The notes beneath the pieces were generated by a model. It was given only the letters and a program-made list of their open reading frames with translations, did no database searches and was not told the DNA's origin. This document shows, piece by piece, positions 16,648 to 25,193 of a DNA stretch of 64,000 bases. The stretch is from Candidatus Binatia bacterium (GTDB taxonomy: Bacteria > Desulfobacterota > Binatia > UBA1149 > JAJCZL01): positions 1-64,000 of the forward strand of contig JANQEO010000157.1 in NCBI GenBank assembly GCA_028278325.1, written 5' to 3'. Position numbers and translations under genes: made by a program. Position 1 is the first letter of the stretch; each line of letters begins with the position of its first letter.

Positions 16648-18785
16648 GTGCGCACCCGCCTGACTTCTCGCACACCCGGAACGCGGCGAAGATTGCGCGT
16701 CACATGAACCAACTCGTCGGCACTTTCCAGCGTGACCTCGAACACGTTGAAGGCTCCCCCGTCCGCCGTGGTGCGAACGTAAGCCTTGTCTATGTTGACG
16801 CCGGCCGACGCAATCGCCTGGCTCATTCCGGCCAGCACTCCGGGTCTGTCACGTGATCGCACCTCTATCTTTACCGGCCGCGCTGCGGTGGCGCCTTTTT
16901 CCCAAGACGCTTCGACCACTCGCTCGCGATCGACTCCCTCGATTCTCTGGCAGTCCCTGGAATGGACCGTCACCCCCCTGCCTCTGGTCAAGAACCCGAC
17001 GATGGCTTCTCCCGGCAGCGGTTGGCAGCACTTGCCGAACCGGATCACCGTCTCCTCGGCGCCCTGGACGGTCACCGCGGGTTTTCGCTGTCTCGAAATC
17101 AGGCCGAACAGCCGCTTTAGTCTCCGTGGCACCTTGGCTTCGCGCGCGGCTTGATCGGGCAATAGGTGCACGATGACCTGCGAGGGCGTGATGCGGCCGT
17201 AACCGATGGCCTCGAGCAGGTCGTCCTCGGTCTCTTTGCGAAAGTGGCGCAGCATGGTGGCCATGCGCCCGTCTCTTCGCAGCCGGGCCATATCGAGCTG
17301 ATAGCGCGCGAGGTCGCGCTCTATGATCTTGCGGCCGACCGTCATCGCCTTGGCCCTTTCGTCGTGCTTGAGCCAGACCATGATCCGCTGACGGGCTCTC
17401 GGAGTCGTGACGAACTTCAGCCACTCACGGCTCGGGGATTGCTCGTCGGTGGTGATGACCTCGATCGTGTCGCCGGCTTGGAGCTGGTAGCGAACCGGCA
17501 CCAACTGTCCGTTCACCCTGGCGCCCGTGCAGTGGTCGCCGATGTCGGAGTGGATGCGGTAAGCGAAGTCGATCACCGTCGCGCCCTGGGGAAACGTTTC
17601 CGCCTCGCCCTTGGGGGTGAATACGTGGACTTCCTCGGCGAACAGGTGCTGCTTGACGGTGCTGAGAAACTCCCGAGGGTCCTCGACGTTGTGCTGCCAA
17701 TCGAGAAGCTGCTCGAGCCAGGCGAACCTCTCGGCGTCACCGCCTTCCCGGTCCTCGCTCGTCTTGTAGCGCCAATGGGCGGCGATTCCGTATTCGCACG
17801 CCCTATGCATCTCGCGGGTGCGGATCTGTATCTCCATCCTCTCGCCGTAGGGCCCGATGACCGTCGTGTGAAGAGATTGATACATGTTGGCCTTCGGTAG
17901 CGCGATGTAGTCACGGAACCGTCCGGGCACCGGGCGCCAGTTCGTGTGCACGATGCCCAGCGCATCGTAGCAGTCGCGCTCACGATCCACCTGTATCCTG
18001 AATGCGACCACGTCGTAGACATCATCGGAGCGGAGCCCCTGGTCCTTCATCTTGTTGTGGATGGAGAAGGCACTCTTCGGCCGGCCGCTGACCTCGGGGT
18101 CGAGGCCGGCCTCACGCAACCGCTTGCCCAACAAGGTCGTGATCTCGGCGATGTAGCCGTCACGCTCGAGCTTGTGCAGGGCGAGTTGCTGGCGGACTTC
18201 CTTGTATTCATCGGGCCACAGCGTGCGGAACGCGGCCTCTTCGTACTCCAGTTTCAGCCAATACACGCCGAGGCGGTGAGCCAGCGGCGCGTAGACATCC
18301 AGGGTTTCCTGGGCGATGCGCTTGCGACGATCTTCGGGAAGATGACCGAGTGTCTTTATGTTGTGGTACCGGTCCGCCAACTTGACGAGCAGCACGCGGA
18401 TGTCACGCGCGCTGGCAAGGAACATCTTGCGCAGGCTCTCGGCTTCGACCGCCTCGCGGCTGTCGGCTTCGAGCTTGCTGATCTTGGTAACCCCGTCGAC
18501 GAGGGCCCCGATCTCGGTGCCGAAGCGAGCGCTGATCTCTTCCGGGGTTGTAAGGGTATCTTCGACCGTGTCGTGCAGAAGCCCTGTGACGATGGTCGGG
18601 ACGTCCATCTTCATGTCGGCGAGGATGTCGGCCACAGCAATCGGATGAGTGAAGTAGGCTTCGCCCGACATGCGGGTCTGCCCGCGATGCACAGCCTCGG
18701 AAAACTCGTAGGCGTTATCGATCAACTCGACGTCTGCCGCCGGATCGTACTCGCGTATCTTGGATTGGATCTCCGCGCTGGTCAC
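16644..18785 (-). CDS. spoT: Bifunctional (p)ppGpp synthetase/hydrolase (RelA/SpoT family)
   Basis: Makes and degrades the stringent-response alarmones. The 713-residue product has an HD hydrolase domain with HDTVEDT at 71-77 and THP near 46, so hydrolysis is probably intact; a synthetase domain (KSAFSIHNKMKD, DDVYDVVAFRIQVD, YQSLHTTVIGP); a TGS domain (VFTPKGEAETFPQGATVIDFAY); a zinc-finger-like region with RFGKCCQPLPGE; and a C-terminal ACT domain. It starts at GTG 18785, sharing one base with the gmk stop. It is the only RSH gene in the window, and no rpoZ lies between it and gmk. Confidence 0.95.
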   Translation of the reverse strand: MTSAEIQSKIREYDPAADVELIDNAYEFSEAVHRGQTRMSGEAYFTHPIAVADILADMKMDVPTIVTGLLHDTVEDTLTTPEEISARFGTEIGALVDGVTKISKLEADSREAVEAESLRKMFLASARDIRVLLVKLADRYHNIKTLGHLPEDRRKRIAQETLDVYAPLAHRLGVYWLKLEYEEAAFRTLWPDEYKEVRQQLALHKLERDGYIAEITTLLGKRLREAGLDPEVSGRPKSAFSIHNKMKDQGLRSDDVYDVVAFRIQVDRERDCYDALGIVHTNWRPVPGRFRDYIALPKANMYQSLHTTVIGPYGERMEIQIRTREMHRACEYGIAAHWRYKTSEDREGGDAERFAWLEQLLDWQHNVEDPREFLSTVKQHLFAEEVHVFTPKGEAETFPQGATVIDFAYRIHSDIGDHCTGARVNGQLVPVRYQLQAGDTIEVITTDEQSPSREWLKFVTTPRARQRIMVWLKHDERAKAMTVGRKIIERDLARYQLDMARLRRDGRMATMLRHFRKETEDDLLEAIGYGRITPSQVIVHLLPDQAAREAKVPRRLKRLFGLISRQRKPAVTVQGAEETVIRFGKCCQPLPGEAIVGFLTRGRGVTVHSRDCQRIEGVDRERVVEASWEKGATAARPVKIEVRSRDRPGVLAGMSQAIASAGVNIDKAYVRTTADGGAFNVFEVTLESADELVHVTRNLRRVPGVREVRRVRT

Positions 18786-19429
18786 TACTTGCCGTCGAAC
18801 GCCTTGATGATACGAGCCGCACCCTCACTGCCCAGACGGCCGGTCCGTGAGCGCTCCGACACTATAATTGAGACGAATTTCTCGACAGCGTGTTCGAGAT
18901 CGTCGTTGACTATCACGTAGTCGTAGGCCGACAGCTGGGCGATTTCCCGGCGGGCGTTGGCCAATCTCTCCTCGACGGTGTCGTGGCTGTCGCTGGCACG
19001 GCCGGTCAGACGGGCCTGGAGCGCCTGGCCTGACGGCGGCAAGAGGAAGATCGAAACCGCCTGAGGATAGGAATCTTTGAGCTGCAGCGCGCCCTGCACG
19101 TCGATGTCGAGGAGTACATCGCTCCCGCGTTCGAGGATCTCTTCGATGTCGGCCTTGGAAGTCCCGTAAAGGTTGCTGTGCACGTTGGCGTGTTCCGCGA
19201 ATTCCCCTGCGACGACCATCTCCTCGAACCGTGCGCGGTCCACGAAACGGTAGTCCACGCCGTCACGCTCTCCCGAGCGCGGCTTCCTGGTCGTTGTCGA
19301 AACCGACAGTTCGATACCGTCGAGCTTCTCCAGCGCCGGGCGGCTGACGCTGGTCTTACCCGCCCCCGAGGGACCGGACACTATGAAGAGGCCCGGCCGT
19401 GTGGCTATGTCGTCTGAGCCCACCCTCAT
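18785..19429 (-). CDS. gmk: Guanylate kinase
   Basis: Phosphorylates GMP to GDP. The 214-residue protein has the P-loop GPSGAGKTS, the GMP-binding TTTRKPRSGERDGVDYRFV, LYGTSKADIEE, LLDIDVQGA and the RLANARREIAQLSAYDYVIVNDDL segment. It starts at ATG 19429, 3 bases after yicC. The yicC-gmk pair is conserved in many proteobacteria. Confidence 0.95.
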   Translation of the reverse strand: MRVGSDDIATRPGLFIVSGPSGAGKTSVSRPALEKLDGIELSVSTTTRKPRSGERDGVDYRFVDRARFEEMVVAGEFAEHANVHSNLYGTSKADIEEILERGSDVLLDIDVQGALQLKDSYPQAVSIFLLPPSGQALQARLTGRASDSHDTVEERLANARREIAQLSAYDYVIVNDDLEHAVEKFVSIIVSERSRTGRLGSEGAARIIKAFDGK

Positions 19430-19432
19430 CCG

Positions 19433-20305
19433 TTACTCGACGTTCTGGATCTGCTCTCGCAGCTTCTCCATCTCGGTCTTGCCCTCGATGACCAGCTCAG
19501 TGACGCCTATGTCGGAGGCTTTGGAAGCGATCGTGTTGAGCTCACGTGACACTTCCTGCAACAGAAAATCGAAGCGCTTGCCTACCGGGCCGCCGGACCT
19601 CACCAACTTCGCGAGCCCGGAGAGATGAGACTCCAGCCTGACCAACTCCTCTGTCACATCACAACGGTCAACTAGGATAGCAACCTCTTGCGCAACCCGT
19701 GCCGGATCGATGGCGTCGCTGCCCAATAACTTGTTGACGCGGTTGTTCAATCGCTGCTGCAGCCTGGGGGTGACCGTGCGCGACTTGGTCTTGAGGCGCC
19801 TGACCAGCCCCTTGAGCTTGCCCAGACGCGCCTGAATATCGCGCTTGAGGTGAGCGCCCTCTCGCTTGCGCTCGGCCGTGTGGGCGCGGAGTGCCCTGTC
19901 GAGGAGCCTGTCGAGAAGCGAACCCTCCGCTTTCAGGTCACAGCTCGGCTCCACGGACCTGAATATGTCCGTGCGCCCCTGAAACAGAGACAAGTCGAGA
20001 TCTCCCTTGAGACGGAGATCGCGCTTGAGCTTCTTCCACGCGCTCATGTAGGCCTTGGCAACCTCCGGCTGCAATTCGACCCCCGCCCCTCGCGATTGCG
20101 CGGCCCTTCCCACGTAGACGTCGACGCGGCCTCGTGAAACCGACCGGCCTATGCGACGCCGCAGTTCGGCCTCGCGAGCCGCATACTCTCGGGGGCCGTT
20201 GATCTTTATGTCGAGGTGACGTTGATTGACCGAGCGAACTTCGACGGCGAGTGAGGTTCCCGCGATCTGCCCGCTAGCGGCTCCGTAGCCCGTCATGCTT
20301 CTCAT
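19433..20305 (-). CDS. yicC: YicC/YloC family endoribonuclease
   Basis: A 290-residue protein with the family N-terminus MTGYG, VEVRSVNQRHLDI and RRRIGRSVSRGRVDV, and the C-terminal DUF1732 half ending FLLQEVSRELNTIASKASD and an E-K-REQIQNVE tail. E. coli YicC is a stress-linked endoribonuclease acting on small RNA targets, so the role is by family. ATG 20305 gives MRSMTGYG; the ATG three codons later is equally possible. Confidence 0.92.
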   Translation of the reverse strand: MRSMTGYGAASGQIAGTSLAVEVRSVNQRHLDIKINGPREYAAREAELRRRIGRSVSRGRVDVYVGRAAQSRGAGVELQPEVAKAYMSAWKKLKRDLRLKGDLDLSLFQGRTDIFRSVEPSCDLKAEGSLLDRLLDRALRAHTAERKREGAHLKRDIQARLGKLKGLVRRLKTKSRTVTPRLQQRLNNRVNKLLGSDAIDPARVAQEVAILVDRCDVTEELVRLESHLSGLAKLVRSGGPVGKRFDFLLQEVSRELNTIASKASDIGVTELVIEGKTEMEKLREQIQNVE

Positions 20306-20317
20306 GCCAGGGTTATC

Positions 20318-21049
20318 TTAACGTTGGTAGCCGTTTTCAAGCCAACGTCGGTCCGCATCGCTTACCGGCGCACCAGAGGCCTCACCGAGCTTGTTCATGG
20401 AGCGCCAGAACCGATCCAATCCGCGGCGCGCGAGCCTTGGGCTGGGCTGGCCGCGGAGAACGGCTTTGTCGAAATCTATGATGCTCACCGACCCTCCCTC
20501 ATCGACCAGTAAATTGTCTCCCGTCAGGTCCACATGGTAAACGCAGGCATCATGGATGCTCCTGATGGCCGCACCTGCATCCTCCAACAGCCGCTTGCGA
20601 TCATCCGATGCCGCCTCGCAGTAGACCTCGATGAAAGCCCTGGTGTTCTCGAGGGCCTCGGTCGCGATCCAACCTCTGTAGAACGGCCCCGTATCCTCGA
20701 CACACACGGCGGCCACGGTCGGAACGGGACATCCGGCCGAACGGGCCACCTCGGTGACCACCAACTCGTGGATGGGCCTAGGTGGTCTGAGGAGAAAAAG
20801 ATCTCGGTTGAAGTGGCGGGCGAACCCGCCCCTCAAGTACTGTCTCACGAAGACATTGGTGCCCCCGGAAAGGGTAACCTTGGTCGTCGAACCCCTGCCC
20901 CAGGTCTGGTCGCCGGCGGGCTCGTGCCGACGCTCCCCGGTGAGAAGATCGACCATCTCCTGAAGACGCATCCTTGTCGCCACGACGTGAAACGAGCCGC
21001 AGTCGCTGCTGACGTAGCCCTGGGGCAGATCGATCCTCAAGGCCGGCAA
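20318..21049 (-). CDS. Lipopolysaccharide (Kdo/WaaP-type) kinase family protein
   Basis: A 243-residue kinase-like protein. VYHVDLTGDNLLV (about residues 168-180) is the catalytic loop with the D and N of small-molecule kinases, and SIIDFDKA is the DFG-like metal site. These and the RQYLRGGFARH segment match KdkA/WaaP kinases that phosphorylate Kdo or heptose of the LPS core. It lies in the LPS gene run, 37 bases after a sugar epimerase gene. The start is uncertain: TTG 21049 has a GGGGAG directly adjacent, too close to be a usual ribosome site. Confidence 0.8.
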   Translation of the reverse strand: MPALRIDLPQGYVSSDCGSFHVVATRMRLQEMVDLLTGERRHEPAGDQTWGRGSTTKVTLSGGTNVFVRQYLRGGFARHFNRDLFLLRPPRPIHELVVTEVARSAGCPVPTVAAVCVEDTGPFYRGWIATEALENTRAFIEVYCEAASDDRKRLLEDAGAAIRSIHDACVYHVDLTGDNLLVDEGGSVSIIDFDKAVLRGQPSPRLARRGLDRFWRSMNKLGEASGAPVSDADRRWLENGYQR

Positions 21050-21086
21050 CTCCCCGCCGGCGCTCGACTCGCCAGACCGAACACGG

Positions 21087-22031
21087 TCATACCAGCGTCG
21101 AGCGCAGCCAGTCGGCCTCCCTGGTCAATCCTTCGCGGATATCCACCGTAGGCGAATAGCCGAGCATGGATCGTGCCTTCGACGTATCGGCACTGGTGTG
21201 TCTGACGTCTCCCTTCTGCGTTTCGCTGCGGACAATGTCGGCGTTCTTGCCCAAAATCTCACCGATCGTGTCGAGCACGACGTTCACGGTCGTACGGGTA
21301 CCGCCTCCGAGATTGAAAACTTCCCCGGCTATGTCGCTCTCCGCCGCCGCGATGTTGGCTGCCACGATGTCGTCAACGAAGGTGAAATCGCGAGATTGCT
21401 CGCCGTCACCAAAAACCTTGATCGGCTTTTCTTCGAGCACCGACCTGATGAAGCGATGAAACGCCATGTCGGGACGTTGGCGGGGTCCGTAGACGGTGAA
21501 ATACCGTAGTGAGACGGTGGGCAGGGAATAGTTCTTCCAGTACAGCCAGGTCAGGTGCTCGGCGGCAAGCTTGGTCACGCCGTAAGGAGACACCGGCTTG
21601 GGGATGCTGCCCTCGCGCATGGGAAGATCGTCCGTATCGCCGTAGATCGACGAGGAGGAAGCGTAGACGAACTTCTTCAAGGACGGTGATCCAACACAGG
21701 CCTCCAGCAGGCGCTGAGTGGCGAACACGTTGTTGTCGCTGTAGATGCGGAACTCGTCCCCCCAGCTCGTCCTGACGCCGGCCTGGGCCGCCTGGTGAAA
21801 GACGTAGTCGACGCCGGCGAGATACTCGCCTAGGGCAACGTCGATGAGGCTGGCTTCCACGAACTCGAAACGATCGCTGCCTCGCAGGGCGGCAATGTTG
21901 CCCTCCTTGACGCCGCGTGGGTAGAAATCCAGAAAGCAGTCGAGGCCGACGACCTCATGCCCGCTGCTGATCAGCTTTTCGCAGAGCGTAGAGCCGATGA
22001 AGCCCGCCGCCCCGGTAACCAATGCCCTCAC
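21087..22031 (-). CDS. NAD-dependent UDP-sugar epimerase/dehydratase
   Basis: A 314-residue extended short-chain dehydrogenase: TGAAGFIGS near the N-terminus binds NAD, YASSSSIYGDT gives the catalytic Ser, SPYGVTKLAAE the Tyr and Lys, and RYFTVYGPRQRPDMA is typical of UDP-glucuronate or UDP-glucose 4-epimerases. Substrate cannot be fixed from sequence. Starting at GTG 22031 immediately after the lpxK stop, it lies within an LPS operon and probably supplies a nucleotide sugar for the core or O-chain. Confidence 0.88.
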   Translation of the reverse strand: MRALVTGAAGFIGSTLCEKLISSGHEVVGLDCFLDFYPRGVKEGNIAALRGSDRFEFVEASLIDVALGEYLAGVDYVFHQAAQAGVRTSWGDEFRIYSDNNVFATQRLLEACVGSPSLKKFVYASSSSIYGDTDDLPMREGSIPKPVSPYGVTKLAAEHLTWLYWKNYSLPTVSLRYFTVYGPRQRPDMAFHRFIRSVLEEKPIKVFGDGEQSRDFTFVDDIVAANIAAAESDIAGEVFNLGGGTRTTVNVVLDTIGEILGKNADIVRSETQKGDVRHTSADTSKARSMLGYSPTVDIREGLTREADWLRSTLV

Positions 22032-23153
22032 CTACACTCCTCGACTCGTTGCACCCCGACAGGGTTTGCGATGATGCTGCCGCAGGTCCTCGCGGTCAAG
22101 CCTTCCCACCCGATCGCGCCGGTCGCGCAGCCTCTCTATCACCTCTGACAACACGGGTTCGACCGTCTCGGCGTCGATGCCGATCCGCACGGCCCTCAGC
22201 CTGACACCGGAAGTATCGAAGCGATCCAGCCGCACGATGTCTTTCTCCGTCGTGACGACGAAGTCGGCGTCCTTGCCCAGCAGGGCTATGCGCCGCCAAT
22301 CCTCGTCCGAGTAGGCGTGGTGGTCGGGGAACCCGAGAGCGCGATGCAGGATTGCCCCCTCTCTCTCCAAGGTTTCGAAAAACTGAGCGGGATCAGCGAT
22401 GCCCGCCACTGCGACCACCCGCTTGCCTTCGAGCATCGACAAGGGCTCGACGGGCGATGCCAGGTCCGAACTTTCCACCAAGCCGAGCGCCACGCGGCCG
22501 AGGGGACCGGCCACGATGTCGGCACGCTCGAGCGCACGCCGGCTCTCTCTCAACGGGCCGGCAGGCAGCATGGCGGCCGAGCCCTCGTTGCCGCGCAGCA
22601 CGACGATGTCGACATCACGCGCCAAGCTCAGGTGCTGGAAACCGTCGTCGAGAAGAATCACGTCGGGACGGTAGCGCTGCTCGGCAAGCACGCACCCGGC
22701 ATGCCTCCGCCGAGCGGCCACGACAGGTCTATGGGTGCGCATCGCCATCAGCACGGCCTCGTCGCCGCAGCGGCCGACGAGATCGGCCGCACGCCTGTTG
22801 GCGCCTTCTGTCGGCCCGTCATCGCCCGAGTCACCCCCGAGGTACACGGCGACAGGCTCCCTCGTGTCGGCGCCGTAGCCTCGTGTGACTATGACCGTTC
22901 GTAGGCCGAGGTCAGCGAGCCGGGAGGTCAACCAAATGACCAAGGGGGTCTTGCCGCTGCCGCCCACCACGATGTTGCCGACACTCACTACCGGCGTGTC
23001 GACGGACGACACATGCAGACTTCCGGTCGAATACAAGCGAGCCCTGACGGCTACCACCAATCGGAACAGCCATGAAAAAGGAGCAAGGACCGCTCGGGCC
23101 GCGACCGCGGCGGCTGACTTCGATTCCCAGACCCGGACTACGAGCTCGCGCAT
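22032..23153 (-). CDS. lpxK: Tetraacyldisaccharide 4'-kinase
   Basis: Phosphorylates the 4' position of the lipid A disaccharide at the inner membrane. The 373-residue product has a hydrophobic N-terminal segment, the P-loop VGNIVVGGSGKTPL (near residue 57-70), VTRGYG, and ILLDDGFQH, a hallmark of LpxK. It shares one base with waaA (TGATG) and is followed directly by the epimerase. Confidence 0.95.
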   Translation of the reverse strand: MRELVVRVWESKSAAAVAARAVLAPFSWLFRLVVAVRARLYSTGSLHVSSVDTPVVSVGNIVVGGSGKTPLVIWLTSRLADLGLRTVIVTRGYGADTREPVAVYLGGDSGDDGPTEGANRRAADLVGRCGDEAVLMAMRTHRPVVAARRRHAGCVLAEQRYRPDVILLDDGFQHLSLARDVDIVVLRGNEGSAAMLPAGPLRESRRALERADIVAGPLGRVALGLVESSDLASPVEPLSMLEGKRVVAVAGIADPAQFFETLEREGAILHRALGFPDHHAYSDEDWRRIALLGKDADFVVTTEKDIVRLDRFDTSGVRLRAVRIGIDAETVEPVLSEVIERLRDRRDRVGRLDREDLRQHHRKPCRGATSRGV

Positions 23154-24442
23154 CAGCGTGACCTCAACAACGGCTCCAGCCGAGCGGCCGTGTCGCGCAG
23201 CGCTCCACTATGACCGGATATGAGTTCCCTGCCCCTGCGGCCTTCCTCCGATGCCGCGTCGGCCTCACCGATCCAGTGGTCGAATACCTTCGCCAGCCCT
23301 TCCGCGTCGTCGACTATCTTTAGAGCGCCGGCTTGGGCCAACTCCTCGGCTTGAGCGGCAACATTGGTGAGGCTCGGTCCGCTCGCCATCGGCAGAGCAA
23401 AGATCGCGGGCTCGAGAAGATTGTGACCGCCCACCTCCACAAGGCTGCCGCCGACAAAGGCGCCCCTCGCCGTCCTCATGAAGCCCCGCAACTCCCCGAC
23501 CGTGTCCACGACCAGAACCTGCCAATCCTTGCGTCCGTTGAGACTCGACCAACGCTCGACCTCGAAACCACGCCCGGATGCCAGTCCGGCTACGTCATCA
23601 CTACGTTCCGGATGGCGGGGGGCCAGCACGAGGCGAAGCTGCGGAACCCGCGCCATGACGCTGGAAAAAGCATCCAACACCACCTCGTCCTCACCGCTGT
23701 GGGTCGATGCAGCGAGCAAGGTCGGCGAACCGCCGCAGATCGGCTCGAGCAGGTCGGTTGTGGCGGCAGCCTCGTCGACCGAGAGACCATCGTACTTGAG
23801 ATCGCCGACCACGAAGGTTCGGCCGGCATCCGCGCCCAGTTCTATCAAGCGCTGCCGTGACTGCGCGTCGCGCGCGCAGACCAGAGCCACGGTGTCGAGC
23901 ACGATGGCCATGAGGGGACGAATCCGGCGATAGGACCGCAAGGAACGATCCGAGATGCGAGCGTTGACCATCACGGCCGGAATCCGGCGGCCGGCTGCCT
24001 CCAACAGTAGATTGGGCCAGATCTCGGTCTCTACCAGGATCAGCAGACGGGGCTCGAGGACATCCAGAAGTGGCTTCAAGATCCACGGGCTATCTAGTGG
24101 AAGATAAAAGACTTTATCGGCCTCACTAGCGAGAGCTACTCGCCGTCCGGTGGGCGTGTTGCAGGTCAGCAGGATGCATACGGACGGATCGGACTGCTTG
24201 AGGGACTTGATTACCGCGGAGGCCAGCGCGACCTCTCCGACTGAGGCCGCATGAATCCACACGGGCGAGCGCGCAGCAGTTCCCTCGATGCCCCGCCAAC
24301 GGCCCAACCTATCAGAGTGAAGGGGCTCGCGGGCCGCGCTCAGCAGTCCGAGTGACCAAGCCGCTGCGTAACCGCGGGTGACCAGCCATGCGAAAGCGCG
24401 GTAGAGCGCCAAGAAGACGGAGGAAGCCAACGGCCTGGGCAC
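23153..24442 (-). CDS. waaA: 3-deoxy-D-manno-octulosonic acid (Kdo) transferase
   Basis: Transfers Kdo to lipid A precursors. The 429-residue GT30 protein has an N-terminal membrane anchor, WIHAASVGEVALA, LLTCNTPTGR, the ETEIWPNLL motif, AASTHSGEDEVVL and GHNLLEPAIFALP. GTG 24442 is chosen because it follows the acyltransferase stop by 28 bases and gives the family length; the open frame to 24595 lies inside the upstream gene and looks like shadow sequence. Confidence 0.94.
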   Translation of the reverse strand: MPRPLASSVFLALYRAFAWLVTRGYAAAWSLGLLSAAREPLHSDRLGRWRGIEGTAARSPVWIHAASVGEVALASAVIKSLKQSDPSVCILLTCNTPTGRRVALASEADKVFYLPLDSPWILKPLLDVLEPRLLILVETEIWPNLLLEAAGRRIPAVMVNARISDRSLRSYRRIRPLMAIVLDTVALVCARDAQSRQRLIELGADAGRTFVVGDLKYDGLSVDEAAATTDLLEPICGGSPTLLAASTHSGEDEVVLDAFSSVMARVPQLRLVLAPRHPERSDDVAGLASGRGFEVERWSSLNGRKDWQVLVVDTVGELRGFMRTARGAFVGGSLVEVGGHNLLEPAIFALPMASGPSLTNVAAQAEELAQAGALKIVDDAEGLAKVFDHWIGEADAASEEGRRGRELISGHSGALRDTAARLEPLLRSR

Positions 24443-24470
24443 GCGCTCGTCTCGGGCCTGGGTCGGACGG

Positions 24471-25193
24471 TCAGTAGTCTTCGGGCTCGCGACCGGCAAT
24501 CGAATCAGCCTCCCTACACGCCTGCGAAAGCCGCCGCTCGAGCTCCAGGCGCAGCGCTTCACGTTCCTGCTTGCTCGGCTTGGCAGTGCCGACACGCAAA
24601 GCCTCGCCGGCCACCATGACGACCCTTGCGCCGAAACGCGGCAGCATCAACCGATCCCAACTTCGAAACCGCCGGCATTTGCTGGCACTGAGGGCCAGCG
24701 GGAACAGCGGTGCGCCCGTGTGTACGGCCAGATCCACGGCTCCTCGTTTCGCTACCCCGGCAGGCCCTCTCGGGCCGTCGGCGACGAGCGCAATATCGTT
24801 ACCACGCTTGAAGGCGTGCACCAGCCCCAAGATACCGCCCACCGCGCCACGCGAACTCGAGCCCCCGGTAGTGTGAAACCCGAACCGCCTCAGCGCCTGG
24901 GACACCGCCATACCGTCCCGGTGCGTGCTGTTCATGATGTAGGCGCCCGGGCCCGCATAGAAGTACACGGCCATCGGGGCGCGGCCGTGCCACAATGCCA
25001 ATACCACCGGCTCGCGATTCCGCCAGCAGCGCTCAAGCTCCTCTGAGTGGTGCGACTCCGTCCTCACGGTCATCCCGATCAGCCTCAGGGCGGACCACAT
25101 CACAAAGCCCTTCAGCCATATCTCGAGAGCGCTGTACCAGGCGTAGCGGCGCAGGCCGCGGGCCTGGCGAGGAACATCAGGCGGATTGCTCAC
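24471..25193 (-). CDS. DUF374 lysophospholipid-acyltransferase-like protein
   Basis: A 240-residue protein with a membrane-associating N-terminus, LALWHGRAPMAVYF, MNSTHRDGMAVSQALRRFGF, and VADGPRGPAG, which are the conserved blocks of DUF374 proteins, a branch of the LPLAT acyltransferase superfamily. The classical H-x4-D box appears as HRDGMAV-type sequence, so an LpxL-like late acylation role is plausible but not shown. GTG 25193 overlaps the msbA end by 17 bases. It may be the only lipid A secondary acyltransferase candidate in the cluster. Confidence 0.85.
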   Translation of the reverse strand: MSNPPDVPRQARGLRRYAWYSALEIWLKGFVMWSALRLIGMTVRTESHHSEELERCWRNREPVVLALWHGRAPMAVYFYAGPGAYIMNSTHRDGMAVSQALRRFGFHTTGGSSSRGAVGGILGLVHAFKRGNDIALVADGPRGPAGVAKRGAVDLAVHTGAPLFPLALSASKCRRFRSWDRLMLPRFGARVVMVAGEALRVGTAKPSKQEREALRLELERRLSQACREADSIAGREPEDY

